Shown here piece after piece: positions 45,201 through 55,500 of a stretch of 64,000 nucleotides of DNA. The stretch lies in the NCBI RefSeq assembly GCF_020080835.1, contig NC_058163.1:13320925-13384924 (forward strand), read 5' to 3'. This DNA is from Cotesia glomerata. Lineage: Eukaryota > Arthropoda > Insecta > Hymenoptera > Braconidae. How positions within the stretch are numbered: the stretch's first letter is position 1; each line of letters opens with the position of its first letter. Made by a program: the position numbers and the translations under genes. The notes below the pieces were generated by a model. It was given only the letters and a program-made list of their open reading frames with translations. It did no database searches and had not been told where the DNA came from.

Positions 45201-46621
45201 ATGTGTGATTAGTGATTATCTTACTCACAATACAGTATCGTTTTTTGCATTTCAAAAAATTTTTCTCGATTACATTAAAAACAGTTATCCGGAGTTTAAA
45301 AAAATTTATTACTTCAGTGATGGAGCAGCCGCTCAATACAAAAATAAAAAAAATTTTATAAATATATGTCGTCATGAAGCGGATTTTGGATTAAAAGCAG
45401 AGTGGCATTTCTTTGCCACTTCTCATGGTAAAAGTCCATGCGATGGAGCAGGTGGTACGATCAAAAGGACCGTAAGAAGAGCAAGCTTGCAACGATCTAC
45501 CGATGACCATATTTTAACTCCAATCGCAATGCACGACTTTTGTTCTAATCAAATTTCTGGTATAAAATTTTTTTTTGTATCAAGCCAGGATGTAGAAGCT
45601 GCTGAGACATTTTTATCTGAAAGATTTATAAATATAAATACAATAAAAAATACAAGATCATATCATAGCTTTATACCAATTTCTCAAAATCAATTACAAG
45701 CGCGGAAGTATTCAGCTTCCGATAATTTTGATATTGTTAATATTGTAAAACCAAACCGTAAACGGTTGATTAAAAAATAATGTTCTTGTTGAAAAATTGT
45801 TCACAGTTACTGTCATTTTCGATAATAATTACTTCTAAAGACAATTTTACACCCCAAATATCCATAACTTTATTGAGACTAGAAAAATTTTAGATATTTA
45901 TAGTTGTTTCTGATGGTAAGTAATTTTAATCCATTTGTAAAAACGTCCAGATTTTTGCTGTAAAAAAAACGGCTCGCACATGCACTAAAAATGAAAATAA
46001 CAAAACAAGTGATGTAGTCCTTTAAAGTTGAAGGTAAGAACAATAGATTCTGTGAGTATCAGATTTTTATCGCGCAGTCAACAAGCTCGTTTCATAACCT
46101 GAAAATTGGAATTTTTTTTAATTTCAAAACTTCGAGCAAAGTTTTCTTCTATGAAGAGTGGGCAGCTCAAGTCAACTTGTGGCTGAATTTTGTCTATGAT
46201 ATATATACTTAATTCCCGCGGAGCACGAGTTTTTAATTCTCAACAGTTAAGACGCTAGAGTTGATTGAAATTCACGAAAAATGACTAAAAAACACTCATT
46301 TTCAGCACGCTGCTTATATTTAAAGGACTCGTCCGAGCCAATTATCTTCATTTACCCTTAAACTACTATCTTTCCCACTGTAAATTCCATCTTGATCATG
46401 CAGATAGCTTCAAACAGAAAAATTTCACAGTAAAAGTTAATAAGCCTTAAAAATATCGATTTTTAAAAGTCTTTATTTAAATAGGCGAAAACAAGCGCTT
46501 GTAAAAATCAAACTTGTGTAAATTTTGTTCTTTGGGACCCTAGAGAAGAGTTTCTCAAAGTTACACCAAAATCTAAAATGAGTCGACTTTGCTGATTAGA
46601 CATTTTTAGATGGAATGACTC
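42219..46621 (+). mobile_element. 4.4-kb DNA transposon with ~665-bp TIRs and 4-bp duplication TACA (Sola-like?)
   Basis: Ends read GAGTCATTCCAT and TGGAATGACTC, flanked by TACA at 42,215-42,218 and 46,622-46,625. The arms (about 42,219-42,900 and 45,950-46,621) match closely, apart from a variable block at the outermost 50 bp. The single gene between them encodes a transposase-like protein. Long TIRs with a 4-bp duplication are compatible with the Sola superfamily, but I cannot confirm this. Confidence 0.85.
43498..45780 (+). pseudogene. Transposase of the TACA-flanked transposon, one in-frame TGA
   Basis: A single frame of about 760 codons, interrupted only by TGA at 43,933. The N-terminal part has regions with Cys/His residues and a helix-turn-helix-like stretch (WTISKIQSEFECSEYLVKKA). 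Cysteine clusters follow (CMLYSCKECPG, SDICNECEL). The catalytic core shows three acidic landmarks: LVDFSENYAF, YYFSDGAAAQYKNKKN and HGKSPCDGAGGTIKR, the last preceded by WHFFATSH. Such a D-D-D pattern fits an RNase H-fold transposase; proteins with this HGKxxxDGxGGxxKR motif are scattered through animal genomes as uncharacterised proteins. It lies centrally between the TIRs. The lone stop implies recent inactivation, or a sequencing error. Confidence 0.8.
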
Positions 46622-48570
46622 TACATTATTATATATTCTTTTTGTGGTAAAAGTAAGAGCATCTATTGTACCTCTATTTTTAACAAAACCGAATTGCTTG
46701 TCTGATAAAATGTTATTTTTAGAGCAAAATTCTATTAATCTAGTATGTATAATTTTCTCAAAGAGTTTAGCCAAATTAGAGATAAGTGATATTGGTCGAT
46801 AGTTGGTCATTAAATGCTTATTACCAGATTTAAATATTGGTATAACATCAGCTTTTTTTAAAGCCTCAAGCCAAATTGCTTCACTTATACAGATGTTAAA
46901 AGCATATTCTAAGGGACGACTAATATCCCTTGAAATATGTTTAAGTACTTTACTATGAATACAATCAACACCTTCTTTTTTATCTTTTAGTTCTAGAATA
47001 GTTTTTTCAATTTCAGTTTGACTGGTTGGTTTTAAGAAAAGACTATTACAGTTTTGTTGTATACGCGATTCAATATTACATTTTTTAACTTCAATTTCCT
47101 TAGCTAAATTTTCACCAATGTCAGTAAAAAACGTAGCAAACTTATCAGCAATAATTTTCTTATCATTAATAATTTCATCATTACATACAATACTGTCAAT
47201 CTCATTCCTGTTCATTACATTTTTTCCTAATTTACTGTTAACAAATTTCCATATTTTTTTACTATCTTTACAGAACTTTTTAACTCTATCAGTCTCATAC
47301 AAATTTTTAGCAGCCTTGATTAATTTACTTAGAATTTTATTATAATTATGATATTCATTTTTTAGCTTAATATTATTTTTATCACGTTTCCATACGTTAT
47401 ATAAGAGCTCTTTGGTCTTGCAAGAGATCATGATACCTTTTGTTATCCAATTGCTTCTAGCTACAGTATTGCACTTTTTATTATTCACTATCTTTGTAGA
47501 GTCTTTAATTAGCAGATTTAATTTATTGATGAAGATATCAAAAAATTCTTCTGGATCTTGTATATTTAATAGTGTAGACCAGTTAGCTTGATTACTTAAA
47601 TTCTTTAGTCTAGTATAATCTAAGATATAACACTCGTGTTTATTTTTAAGATGATGCGTATCAACACTTAAAGATACAAAGATCGGGTAGTGGTCTGTAA
47701 ATACATTAGTATAGGTAAAAGATTTAATATCACTAAAACTAGTTTTTATAAATATGTTGTCTATGCATGATCCTCCTAAATCATGAGGTCTAGTAGTCCC
47801 ATTGAAATAAGGGAGGTAACCATTATCAAGAAGAGTAGACATAAATAAATTTGTTATTTGATCAACACTTTGAAGATTAAAATTAAAGTCCCCAGCAATA
47901 ACATGATTTTTTCCGTGTTTATCCGATAAATATGTTGATAGTAGATTAACAAAAGATTCTTTATTTACATCATGACATCTGTATACACCCGATACCTTGA
48001 TGGATTTATAGTTATTTAGTTTTATTTTGACTGAGACAATTTTTAAATCACCAACTATTTCCGTCATTGGTGTATATTGTAATGACTTTTTCACATACAT
48101 AATTACACCATCAGCTCTATTAATATGGCTGTGGTTGTAATAGATATCATAATTATTAAGCGAATAGAAAGAGTAACACATAAGTGACCAGGTTTCCGAA
48201 CATACAATGACATCAGGTTTTATGGTTAAGTTTTCAATAAATATTTCTAGTTTTTCAAAGTTAGAATTTATGCTTCTCACGTTTAAATGCAGTATTAATG
48301 AATTTTCAATGTTAAAAGAACTGTTTAAACTATCCAAATCACTATAACTATTTTCAATTTAAATATCAAAATTATCACTCATTAGGATTGTAGAGAGCTA
48401 ATTTTAGTTTATTTCCTACCTTATCGATATTTGAATTTCAGGTTTAGTTGGATAGTCACAATTATTTATCAGATTATTAAATTTGTAAGTGAGATAAGGA
48501 CAGCATGTTTCGTTTGCACAGTGGTTAGTTGGTCTGTTTATTTGATACTTATTATTGTAAAAAACACAAT

Positions 48571-48806
48571 TTACGCCTTTTTTTCTTGTTGTTTACATTC
48601 ACTAGTTAGATGATCATCAGCACAAATTATACACTTAACTGAGTTTAGACATTTTTTATGATTATGATTCAGTCTACCACATTTACTACACAAATTGATG
48701 TTGAAAAAGTTGAAAACACGACATCGTTGATGACCTATATAAATTTTAAAATTATTGTTTGAGAGATATAAGTAAGTTTCAGGAGTAACTTCCAGAATGA
48801 GTGAGA
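48571..48806 (-). pseudogene. LINE ORF1 C-terminal remnant with zinc knuckles
   Basis: About 78 codons with two CCHC-type knuckles, CSKCGRLNHNHKKC and CIICADDHLTSEC, the nucleic-acid-binding end of a LINE gag-like ORF1. The 5' part is missing because the LINE is truncated at 48,806, the junction with polB. Confidence 0.8.
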
Positions 48807-48811
48807 ACATT

Positions 48812-49739
48812 AAATTGATATATTAAACTATCGGTATCTGTATATAGTAATTTTGATTTATCACCACTAAACTTTTCTCTTATATAGTTATAATAAAACC
48901 ATAAATATATGTTTTTGATAAATATAAAATACTAAAACCAATATAAATTGGCTTATTAAAATATGCATTAACTTTGTTTAACTCAATAATAACTAAGTTC
49001 TCATTAAAAATCATAAAGCTATAAAAGTTTGGAGATGAAATCATATTTCTTGCTCCATATCTTCCAAGCCATTAACTAGTCATTTTTACATCTTTATGTT
49101 TCCTGACATTTTCCATCGTCATTCAAACCTAGCTCAGGACTTTGCTTCAAATTTTTATAATGAATTATATATTTTTTCTTTGAATGAAGTGTTGTAGCTA
49201 ATTTGGATTGTTTGCTTCCCGGTGGAACGAAATGTTCGGAACATAAAGGTAAATCTTTATGGTTATCATGAAGTTCAAGTGGGTGATCTAAATCTACCTC
49301 TAAAATGTATCCTACATCATCATTATCATTCAAAAAGTTATTGACATTATTAACATTCTTGAATTCTGAATCTTCAACCCACTCAAAAAATCAATATGGT
49401 GGAGAAGAGCACATCGCAGCTCCATATGAATTCTTCATATCATAATACATTATATAAGACTTTGGATCATTTTTATTGAAATTTTCACCCATAAATCGAT
49501 AATTTGCTTTAGCATATCGGTTTGTACACTGCGAAACACCGCCACGAATATCTTTCTCAAAGAAGAGTATAAATTCAGCATCATCTAATAAGTCTAATTT
49601 AACACCTGTATGCTTTAGCATCGCATCGAAAGCTAATCCAGGAATTGTATAATAATGTGCTGGATCTAATTCATAGGTCTTATGACAATTATAACGAAAA
49701 TTCTCGAAAATATCCGCAAGTAACAATACATCCGTCTTT
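48812..49739 (-). pseudogene. Polinton DNA polymerase B, central fragment
   Basis: Between the solo LTR and the LINE. From 49,739 it reads [36 protein letters not shown] and motif [13 protein letters not shown] (about 49,413-49,450). A TGA at 49,391 follows, then FEWVEDSEFKN and ILEVDLDHPLELHDNHKDLP. An internal deletion plus frameshift near 49,100-49,120 joins this to NVRKHKDVKMTS, a TAA, then GRYGARNMISSPNFYSF and motif [14 protein letters not shown] (48,828-48,845). Both catalytic aspartate motifs of a protein-primed family B polymerase are thus visible, but the gene is dead. Further palm residues were lost in the deletion. Confidence 0.85.
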
Positions 49740-49743
49740 AAGT

Positions 49744-51761
49744 TGTGATGCCTTTTCCGGCACTCGTTCGTAGATTTGGTTGGGCGCCAGGAACTCAATG
49801 TTCCACGGGTCGATCTCGCTGTTGATCTTCGTTGGGCGGCGGGTCGGTGTTGAAGAGATTCAAAAATCGAATAACGGCAATCGACGGACAAAGAAATCGA
49901 AATTGGACGATAGGATCGGTTAATCAGAGCAACAACAATTAAAAAAAATAATTGAGGCGTGCAATTCTAATCCAGCAACGGTTTATTCAACAACAAATAT
50001 ATTCTGTCGGCAATGTCGCATCAATAACAAAAATTATTTTAACGCAAAAATAATTCTAACGCAAAACTAGTACTAACGCAATGATTCAACATTTCAAAAT
50101 AAAACAAATTACACAAAAAAAAATATTCGAGTAACCAAAAAAAAATTACTAAGTCTTTTCTTTCAAAAAAATAAAAAAAGAAATATTAATTAATTCAACT
50201 CGCCGAATTTATTCAAAAATTTTCAAAACAAATAATTAATTCAACTCGCCAAATTTATTCAAAAAAATTTTAAAACAAATAATTATTTCAACTCGCAAAA
50301 TTTATTCCAAAATTTTCAAAACAAATAATTAATTCAACTCGCAAAATTTATTCCAAGATATTCAAAACAAATAATTAATTCAACTCGCAAAATTTATTCC
50401 AAGATATTCAAAACAAATAATTAATTCAACTCGCCAAATTTATTCAAAAATTAAAAAGGAAATAATTATTTCAATCGCAAAATTTTATCAAAAATTTCAA
50501 TCACAAAATTTTATCAAAAATTTCAATGGCCAAATTTAATAACAAAATCTCAATCGCAAAACTTTAATAAGGATTTCAAAATTATCCAAAATAATTCAAA
50601 TCGCCAAATGGTTCAACAATGACAAGAAAAAAAACAAATTATGCGAAGTATTCGAATTAGTCAACTTATTTTACAAAGCAATTTACTAAGCCGCTTTGTC
50701 GGGTATTTGAAGCTCGAGGTAGGTAAACAGTACTTATAATCCCGACCAAAAATTCCACACACACAAACACGTGACTCAACGGTACCGCGCCGCAGAGTGT
50801 CGTCACTAAGCTTCAAAAATACCGCACGGAATTTATTTAATTCCGTGCAACTCGAATTATAAACAAATTATTTTAACACGACGAAATTCGCGGTGATGAC
50901 ACCCTGGGGCTAATAAAGACAGCGACCAGACTTACCCTGCAGCTACCGTAGACGTCCCGGGCGATGCGGGCTAAGTAGGCGAAGTTGGCGGCAAAACTGA
51001 CGGAAGAGCGTCGGTATCTCGGCGATGGCGTGTCCGGGGTCGTAGTGTCCAAAACAATTCGGCGAAATATTTCACAATAATGTACACAATTGTACTCACG
51101 TCAGCGACAAATTTTAAAAAAAATTAAACAGCAAAAATAATCAAAAAGAGAACTGCACGATGCCACAGTCACGGCGTCCAGATCATAATTAATTGTTAAT
51201 ATGGCTGCCTCCTCGGCAACCCATGCTCTTTTCCTTTTCGGTTCGTTCCAAAAACTCGCATCCAATCAGCTCACAGCTTCTTCTAGCCGGCCGTTGTATT
51301 ACGGGATGCGTCCAGTATTCCGTTGCGATCGATGATTGGTCGATACTTCGATTAGTGATCAGCCTCGTGTTCAGATGGCGCCTCGCATACTTGTTGTTGA
51401 TCGCTCTCCGTCGTCATTGGTCCATTCAAATTTTCTCGTCGTTCCATCCTCGCGGCCAGATGTCACGTTGATCGTCGATGGCTCGTAGAAATTCGAGGGT
51501 CGTCTGATCGCTATAGTCTAGACTCACTCACTCATGCATTCAACAATAGTTCACACTCATTCCGGTATTCTTTTTATTTGAATTTTTAATTTAAATTCGG
51601 CGCATTTTCTTTTACTAATTTTACCTCGAGCTTGTCATTCTGATCGGGAGGCTGCTTGGGGCGACACAGGCGCGTCGAATCTCTGCTTTTCCTCAGCTTA
51701 GCCAACCTAATAATTTTAAAACTCGGAATTTCAAATTTTAGAAAATTTTTCCCATGTCACA
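49744..51761 (-). mobile_element. Solo LTR, 2,018 bp, 4-bp duplication AAGT
   Basis: Begins TGTGATGCCTTTTCCGG and ends CCCATGTCACA, flanked by AAGT at 49,740-49,743 and 51,762-51,765. On minus it carries 'tgttgttgaataaaccgttg' near 49,985, like the polyadenylation site of the 2.3-kb LTR, hence the orientation. The middle (50,160-50,470) has degenerate repeats of 'aataattaattcaactcgcc'. It interrupts polB inside the DLYLKTDVLL codons. Confidence 0.85.
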
Positions 51762-51765
51762 AAGT

Positions 51766-52020
51766 ATAGATCCGAATATTCACCTAAGTTTTTATGTTAA
51801 AATTATCCCATACATGTTGAGCATGCTGATAATCTGCATCAGAAATATTGTCATCATTAAGTTTCGAGTAAAAATTTTTTTTTTTTGGTGAACGATTATA
51901 GTTTAATTTATTGATTGAGTCAATATATTCATAGGGAAATACACCTTTGCGGGTAACTAATTTGAAATCAATATTTCTATAATATTTTTGAGTAAGGGCA
52001 TCTTCAAATCTGCCGAATTG
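51766..52020 (-). pseudogene. Polinton DNA polymerase B, 5' fragment
   Basis: Reads FEDALTQKYYRNIDFKLVTR, KGVFPYEYIDSINKL, FYSKLNDDNISDADYQHAQH and then, after loss of one A near 51,783, the codons that continue across the AAGT site into the next fragment. Similarity stops near 52,020; the exonuclease part and the terminal-protein part of polB are missing. Confidence 0.75.
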
Positions 52021-52554
52021 TGAAAATTCCGATACAAGTTATATTATTCGTCGGTAATGATGAAACAGTTTCGAAAAATTATCAGAAATGACGTGACGAG
52101 TATTACAAATTAGAAAAATCAGAATTTCAGCTACGAGATCCAGATTGAGTCTCGGACTAAGGTAGATGTTCTGATTCGAACCAGGTTCGATGCACCGAGT
52201 ATATAACATTAAATTCCACGGGAATAAAATATGAAATTATATCCCTATAATTGAGATCAGACTAACCTGATAGTTGGGGTCAAGGTCAGCAGGTTCGGGT
52301 CACCCTGGCAGAAAGTCTAGGTCGAATATCATCTATTCTACAGAAATAGAAAAGATCAAAATAATCCACAATGTACAAAGATCATACCTTAGGCGGTGCC
52401 GAATCGATTCTAACCTAAACCACCGTACCTCAATAGATCCAGGTGCTATGAACGAAATTCTACAGATACAAATGTATGTGTTTAATACATTTACATTTCC
52501 GGGACCCAATTGAAATTGACTCGAACATCTTAGTGACTATTGACCAGCTAAGGG
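52021..52554. other. Spacer between Polinton and foldback, no gene seen
   Basis: Moderately GC-richer in 52,260-52,520, with an open frame of 79 codons that shows no recognisable motif. Confidence 0.45.
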
Positions 52555-55500
52555 AGACACCCAGGTACTTGAAAGACAAGATTAGTAGAAAGATAATTCT
52601 TTTCCGGTGTAATAAATTTTTTTCTCAAAGTAAGATAGGCAACTATTATGTGTCCGTTCACTCGGAAAAACAGGTCATGTCTAAATTGAAAAGCCAGGTG
52701 GGTAGAAGAATATTCCTTCACCAAGAAGTCAAATTTTCGTCTCGGGGTAGGATGGGCATCTATTATAAGTGCCCATTTTTCCCAAAAACGGGCCATGTCT
52801 AAGTTGAATAACGTGGTTGTGTGAGAGGATATTTCTCCACCATAGGAAACGGATATTTTTCTAGGGGTAGGATGTGCATCTATAATGAGTGTCCATTCAC
52901 ACGGAAGAACGGACCGTGTTTAAATTAAAAAACCAGGTTGGTAAAAGAATATGTCTCCTCCGGCGTAGCCAATTTTTTTTTTCAAGGTAGAATGTAGCAC
53001 TAATAATGACTGCCAGTTTTTCCCGAAAAACGAGCCATTCCGGGATTGAACAACTGGGGTTACGGAAGGATATTTCTTCTCCGGAAAAGTTGAAAATTTT
53101 TTTAGGGGCGGCTTAGGCACTAATTACAAGTGCCCGTTTTTCCAAAAAAATGGCCATGTCTAAATTGAACAACTGGGTGGGTCTAAAGACATTCCTTCAC
53201 TAAAGGAACCGAATGTGTTTATCGGAGTAGGTTGAGCATCTATTATAAGTTCCCGTTTTTCGAAAAAAAAAACGGGCCATATCTAATTTAACAACTAGGT
53301 TCGTAGCAGGGTCTTACACCTCCAGAGTAGTCAAGTGTTTCCCTAGGGGTATCTTGGGCACGTTTCATGAGTGCCCGTTTTTCGAAAATTAAATGGGCCA
53401 TGTCTAATTTAACAACTGGGTTCATAGGGGGGTCTTACACCTCAAGAGAAGTCAAATGTTTCCCTAGGGGTATATTGGGCACCTATCATAAGTGCTCGTT
53501 TTTTCAATAAAGAACGGGAAATGCCTAATTTAACAACTGGGTTCGTAGGAGAGTCTTACACCTCCAGAGTAGGCAAATGTTTCCTTAGGGGTATCTTGGG
53601 CACGTTTCATGAGTGCCCGTATTTCCAAAAAAAAGTGGGCCATGTCTAATTTAACAACTGGGTTCGTAGGAGGGTCTTACACCTCCAGAGTAGTCAAATG
53701 TTTCCCTAGGGGTATCATGGGCACGTTTCATGAGTGCCCGTATTTTCAAAAAAAAACGGGCCTTGTCTAAAATATACAACTGGGTTCGTAGAAGGGTCTT
53801 ACACCTCCAGAGAAGTCAAATGTTTCTCTAGGAGTGACTTGGGCATGTATTATAAGTGCCCGCTTTTCCAAAAAAAACGGGCCATGTCTAATTTAACAAC
53901 TAGGTTCTAAGGTGGGTCTTACACCTCTAAAGTATTCATAACTTCCCCTAGGGCTATATTGGGGACCTATCATAAGTGCCCGTTTTTCTGAAAAAAAATC
54001 GGGCCATGTCTAAGTTATACAACTGGGTTCGTAGAAGGGTCTCGCACCGTCAGAGTAGTCGAATGTTTCCCTAGGGGTATCTTGGGCATTTTTAATAGGT
54101 GCCCGTTTTTCCAAAAAAAAACAGGCCTTGTCTAAGTTATACAACTCGGTTCGTAGGAAGGTCGTACACTTCCAGAGAATTCAATTTTTTCCCTGGGGGT
54201 ATCTTGGGCATCTATTATAAGTGCCCGTTTTTCCAATAAAAAACGGGCCATGTCTCATTCAACAACTGGGTTCGTAGGAGGGTTTCACACCTCCAAAGAA
54301 GTCAAATGTTCCCCTAGGGGTACCTTCGGCAAATTTTATAAGAGCCCGTTTTTCCAAAAAAAAACGGGCCTTGTCTAAGTTATATAACTGGGTCCGTATA
54401 AGGGTCTCACACCTCCAGAGAAGTCAAATGTTTTCCTAGGAGTGACTTGGGCATCTATTATGAATGCCCGCTTTTCCAATAAATACGCGCCATGTCTAAT
54501 CAAACAACTGGGTTCGTCGGAGAGTCTTACACCTCTAAAGTATTCAAATGTTCCCCTAGGGGTATGACAGGGACCTATCATGAGTGCCCGTTTTTCTGAA
54601 AAAAAATACGGGCCTTGTCTAAGTTATACAACCGGGGTCGTAGGCGGATCTTACACCTCCAGAGAAGTCAAATGTTTCCCTAGGAGTGACTTGGAAATTT
54701 TTTATTATAGTGCCCGTTTAAAAAAAAAAAAAAAAACGGGCTATCTCTACTTTATTAACTGGGTTCGTAGGACAGTTTAACACCTCCAGAAAAGTCTAAT
54801 GATTCCAAAAAGGTATCTTGGACATCGATAATAAGTGCTCGTTTTTCCAATCAAAAACGAGCTATGTCTAATTTTACAACTGGGTTTGTACGAGGATCTT
54901 ACACCTCTAGAGTAGTCAAATATTTCCCTAGGGGTATCTTAAGCATCTATCATTGGTGCTCGTTTTTCCAATAAAAAACAAGCCACTTCTAATTTATCAA
55001 CTGGGTTCGTAGGAGGGTCTTACACCACTAGAGTAGTCAAATATTTCCCTAGGGGTATCTTGGGCATTTTTTATATGTGCCCGTTTTTCCAAAAAAAAAC
55101 GGGCCTCGTCTAAGTTATACAATTCGGTTCGTAGGAAGGTCTTACACTTCCTACAAAATGTTTTCCATGAGTGACTTGGGCATTTTTTATAAGTGCCCGT
55201 TTTTCCAAAAAAAAAAACGGGCCATGTCTAATTGAACAACTGGGTTCGTAGAAGGGTCTTAAACCTCCAGAGAAGTCAAATGTTTCCCTAGGAGTGACTT
55301 GCGCATTCATTATAAGTGCCCGCTTTTCCACAAAAAACGGGCCATGTCCAATTTAACAACCGGGTTCGTAGGAGGGTCTTACACCTCTAAAGTAGTCAAA
55401 TGTTTCCCTAGGAGTATATTGGGCACCTATCATAAGTGCCCGTTTTTTTAATAAAAAACGGGCGATGTCTAATTTAACAACTGGCTTCGTAGGAGGGTCT

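Larger units (their letters stand above)
41153..48382 (-). pseudogene. LINE ORF2: endonuclease and reverse transcriptase, interrupted by a transposon
   Basis: An ATG at 48,382 is followed seven codons later by TAA (48,359), then a long open frame. Endonuclease motifs: HLNVRSINSNFEKLE, SETW, GDFNFNL, FTDHYPIF. Reverse transcriptase motifs: ADVIPIFKSG, NYRPISLISNLAKLFEKI, AFLDLAKAFDTVNH, VPQGTILGPLLFLLCINDI and SYADDTAI. The frame is cut between FTTKRIYNNV and VGKNIPTVLAF by the transposon at 42,219-46,621. Without the transposon and one TACA copy the two halves are in the same frame, about 925 codons. Apart from the early TAA I see no other lesion, so this LINE is young compared with the Polinton around it. 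Confidence 0.9.
40902..48806 (-). mobile_element. Non-LTR retrotransposon (Jockey/CR1-like LINE), 5'-truncated, split by a DNA transposon
   Basis: Minus-strand element with an ORF1 remnant, APE-type endonuclease, reverse transcriptase and a 3' tail of AAAT repeats at 40,902-40,920. Flanks repeat ACATT (40,897-40,901 and 48,807-48,811), the likely target-site duplication. It sits in the Polinton polB gene a few codons after the YTDTDS motif. About 3.5 kb of LINE sequence remains without the nested transposon. Confidence 0.85.
26776..52020. mobile_element. Polinton/Maverick, decayed and heavily invaded
   Basis: Contains the diagnostic Polinton set: retroviral-type integrase with chromodomain, protein-primed DNA polymerase B, HerA/FtsK-type packaging ATPase, adenovirus-like cysteine protease, major and minor jelly-roll capsid proteins, plus a PLA2-domain protein and accessory proteins. 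Genes form a minus cluster (32,803-28,181) and a plus cluster (32,919-37,929), divergent around 32,860, with polB on minus at the right. Neither terminal inverted repeat was found: the left border is masked near the Helitron, and the right side breaks off within the polB 5' half at about 52,020. Insertions: a MITE and other sequence in the capsid gene, a MITE, three solo LTRs and a LINE. This is an old copy of a virus-like element, not an infectious genome. Confidence 0.85.

Noticed and set aside
47118..47345. Plus-strand open frame rich in Leu/Ile
   Set aside because: Antisense shadow of the LINE ORF2.
51193..51471. 92-codon open frame within the AAGT-flanked block
   Set aside because: No motif; it lies inside a solo LTR and has no support as a gene.
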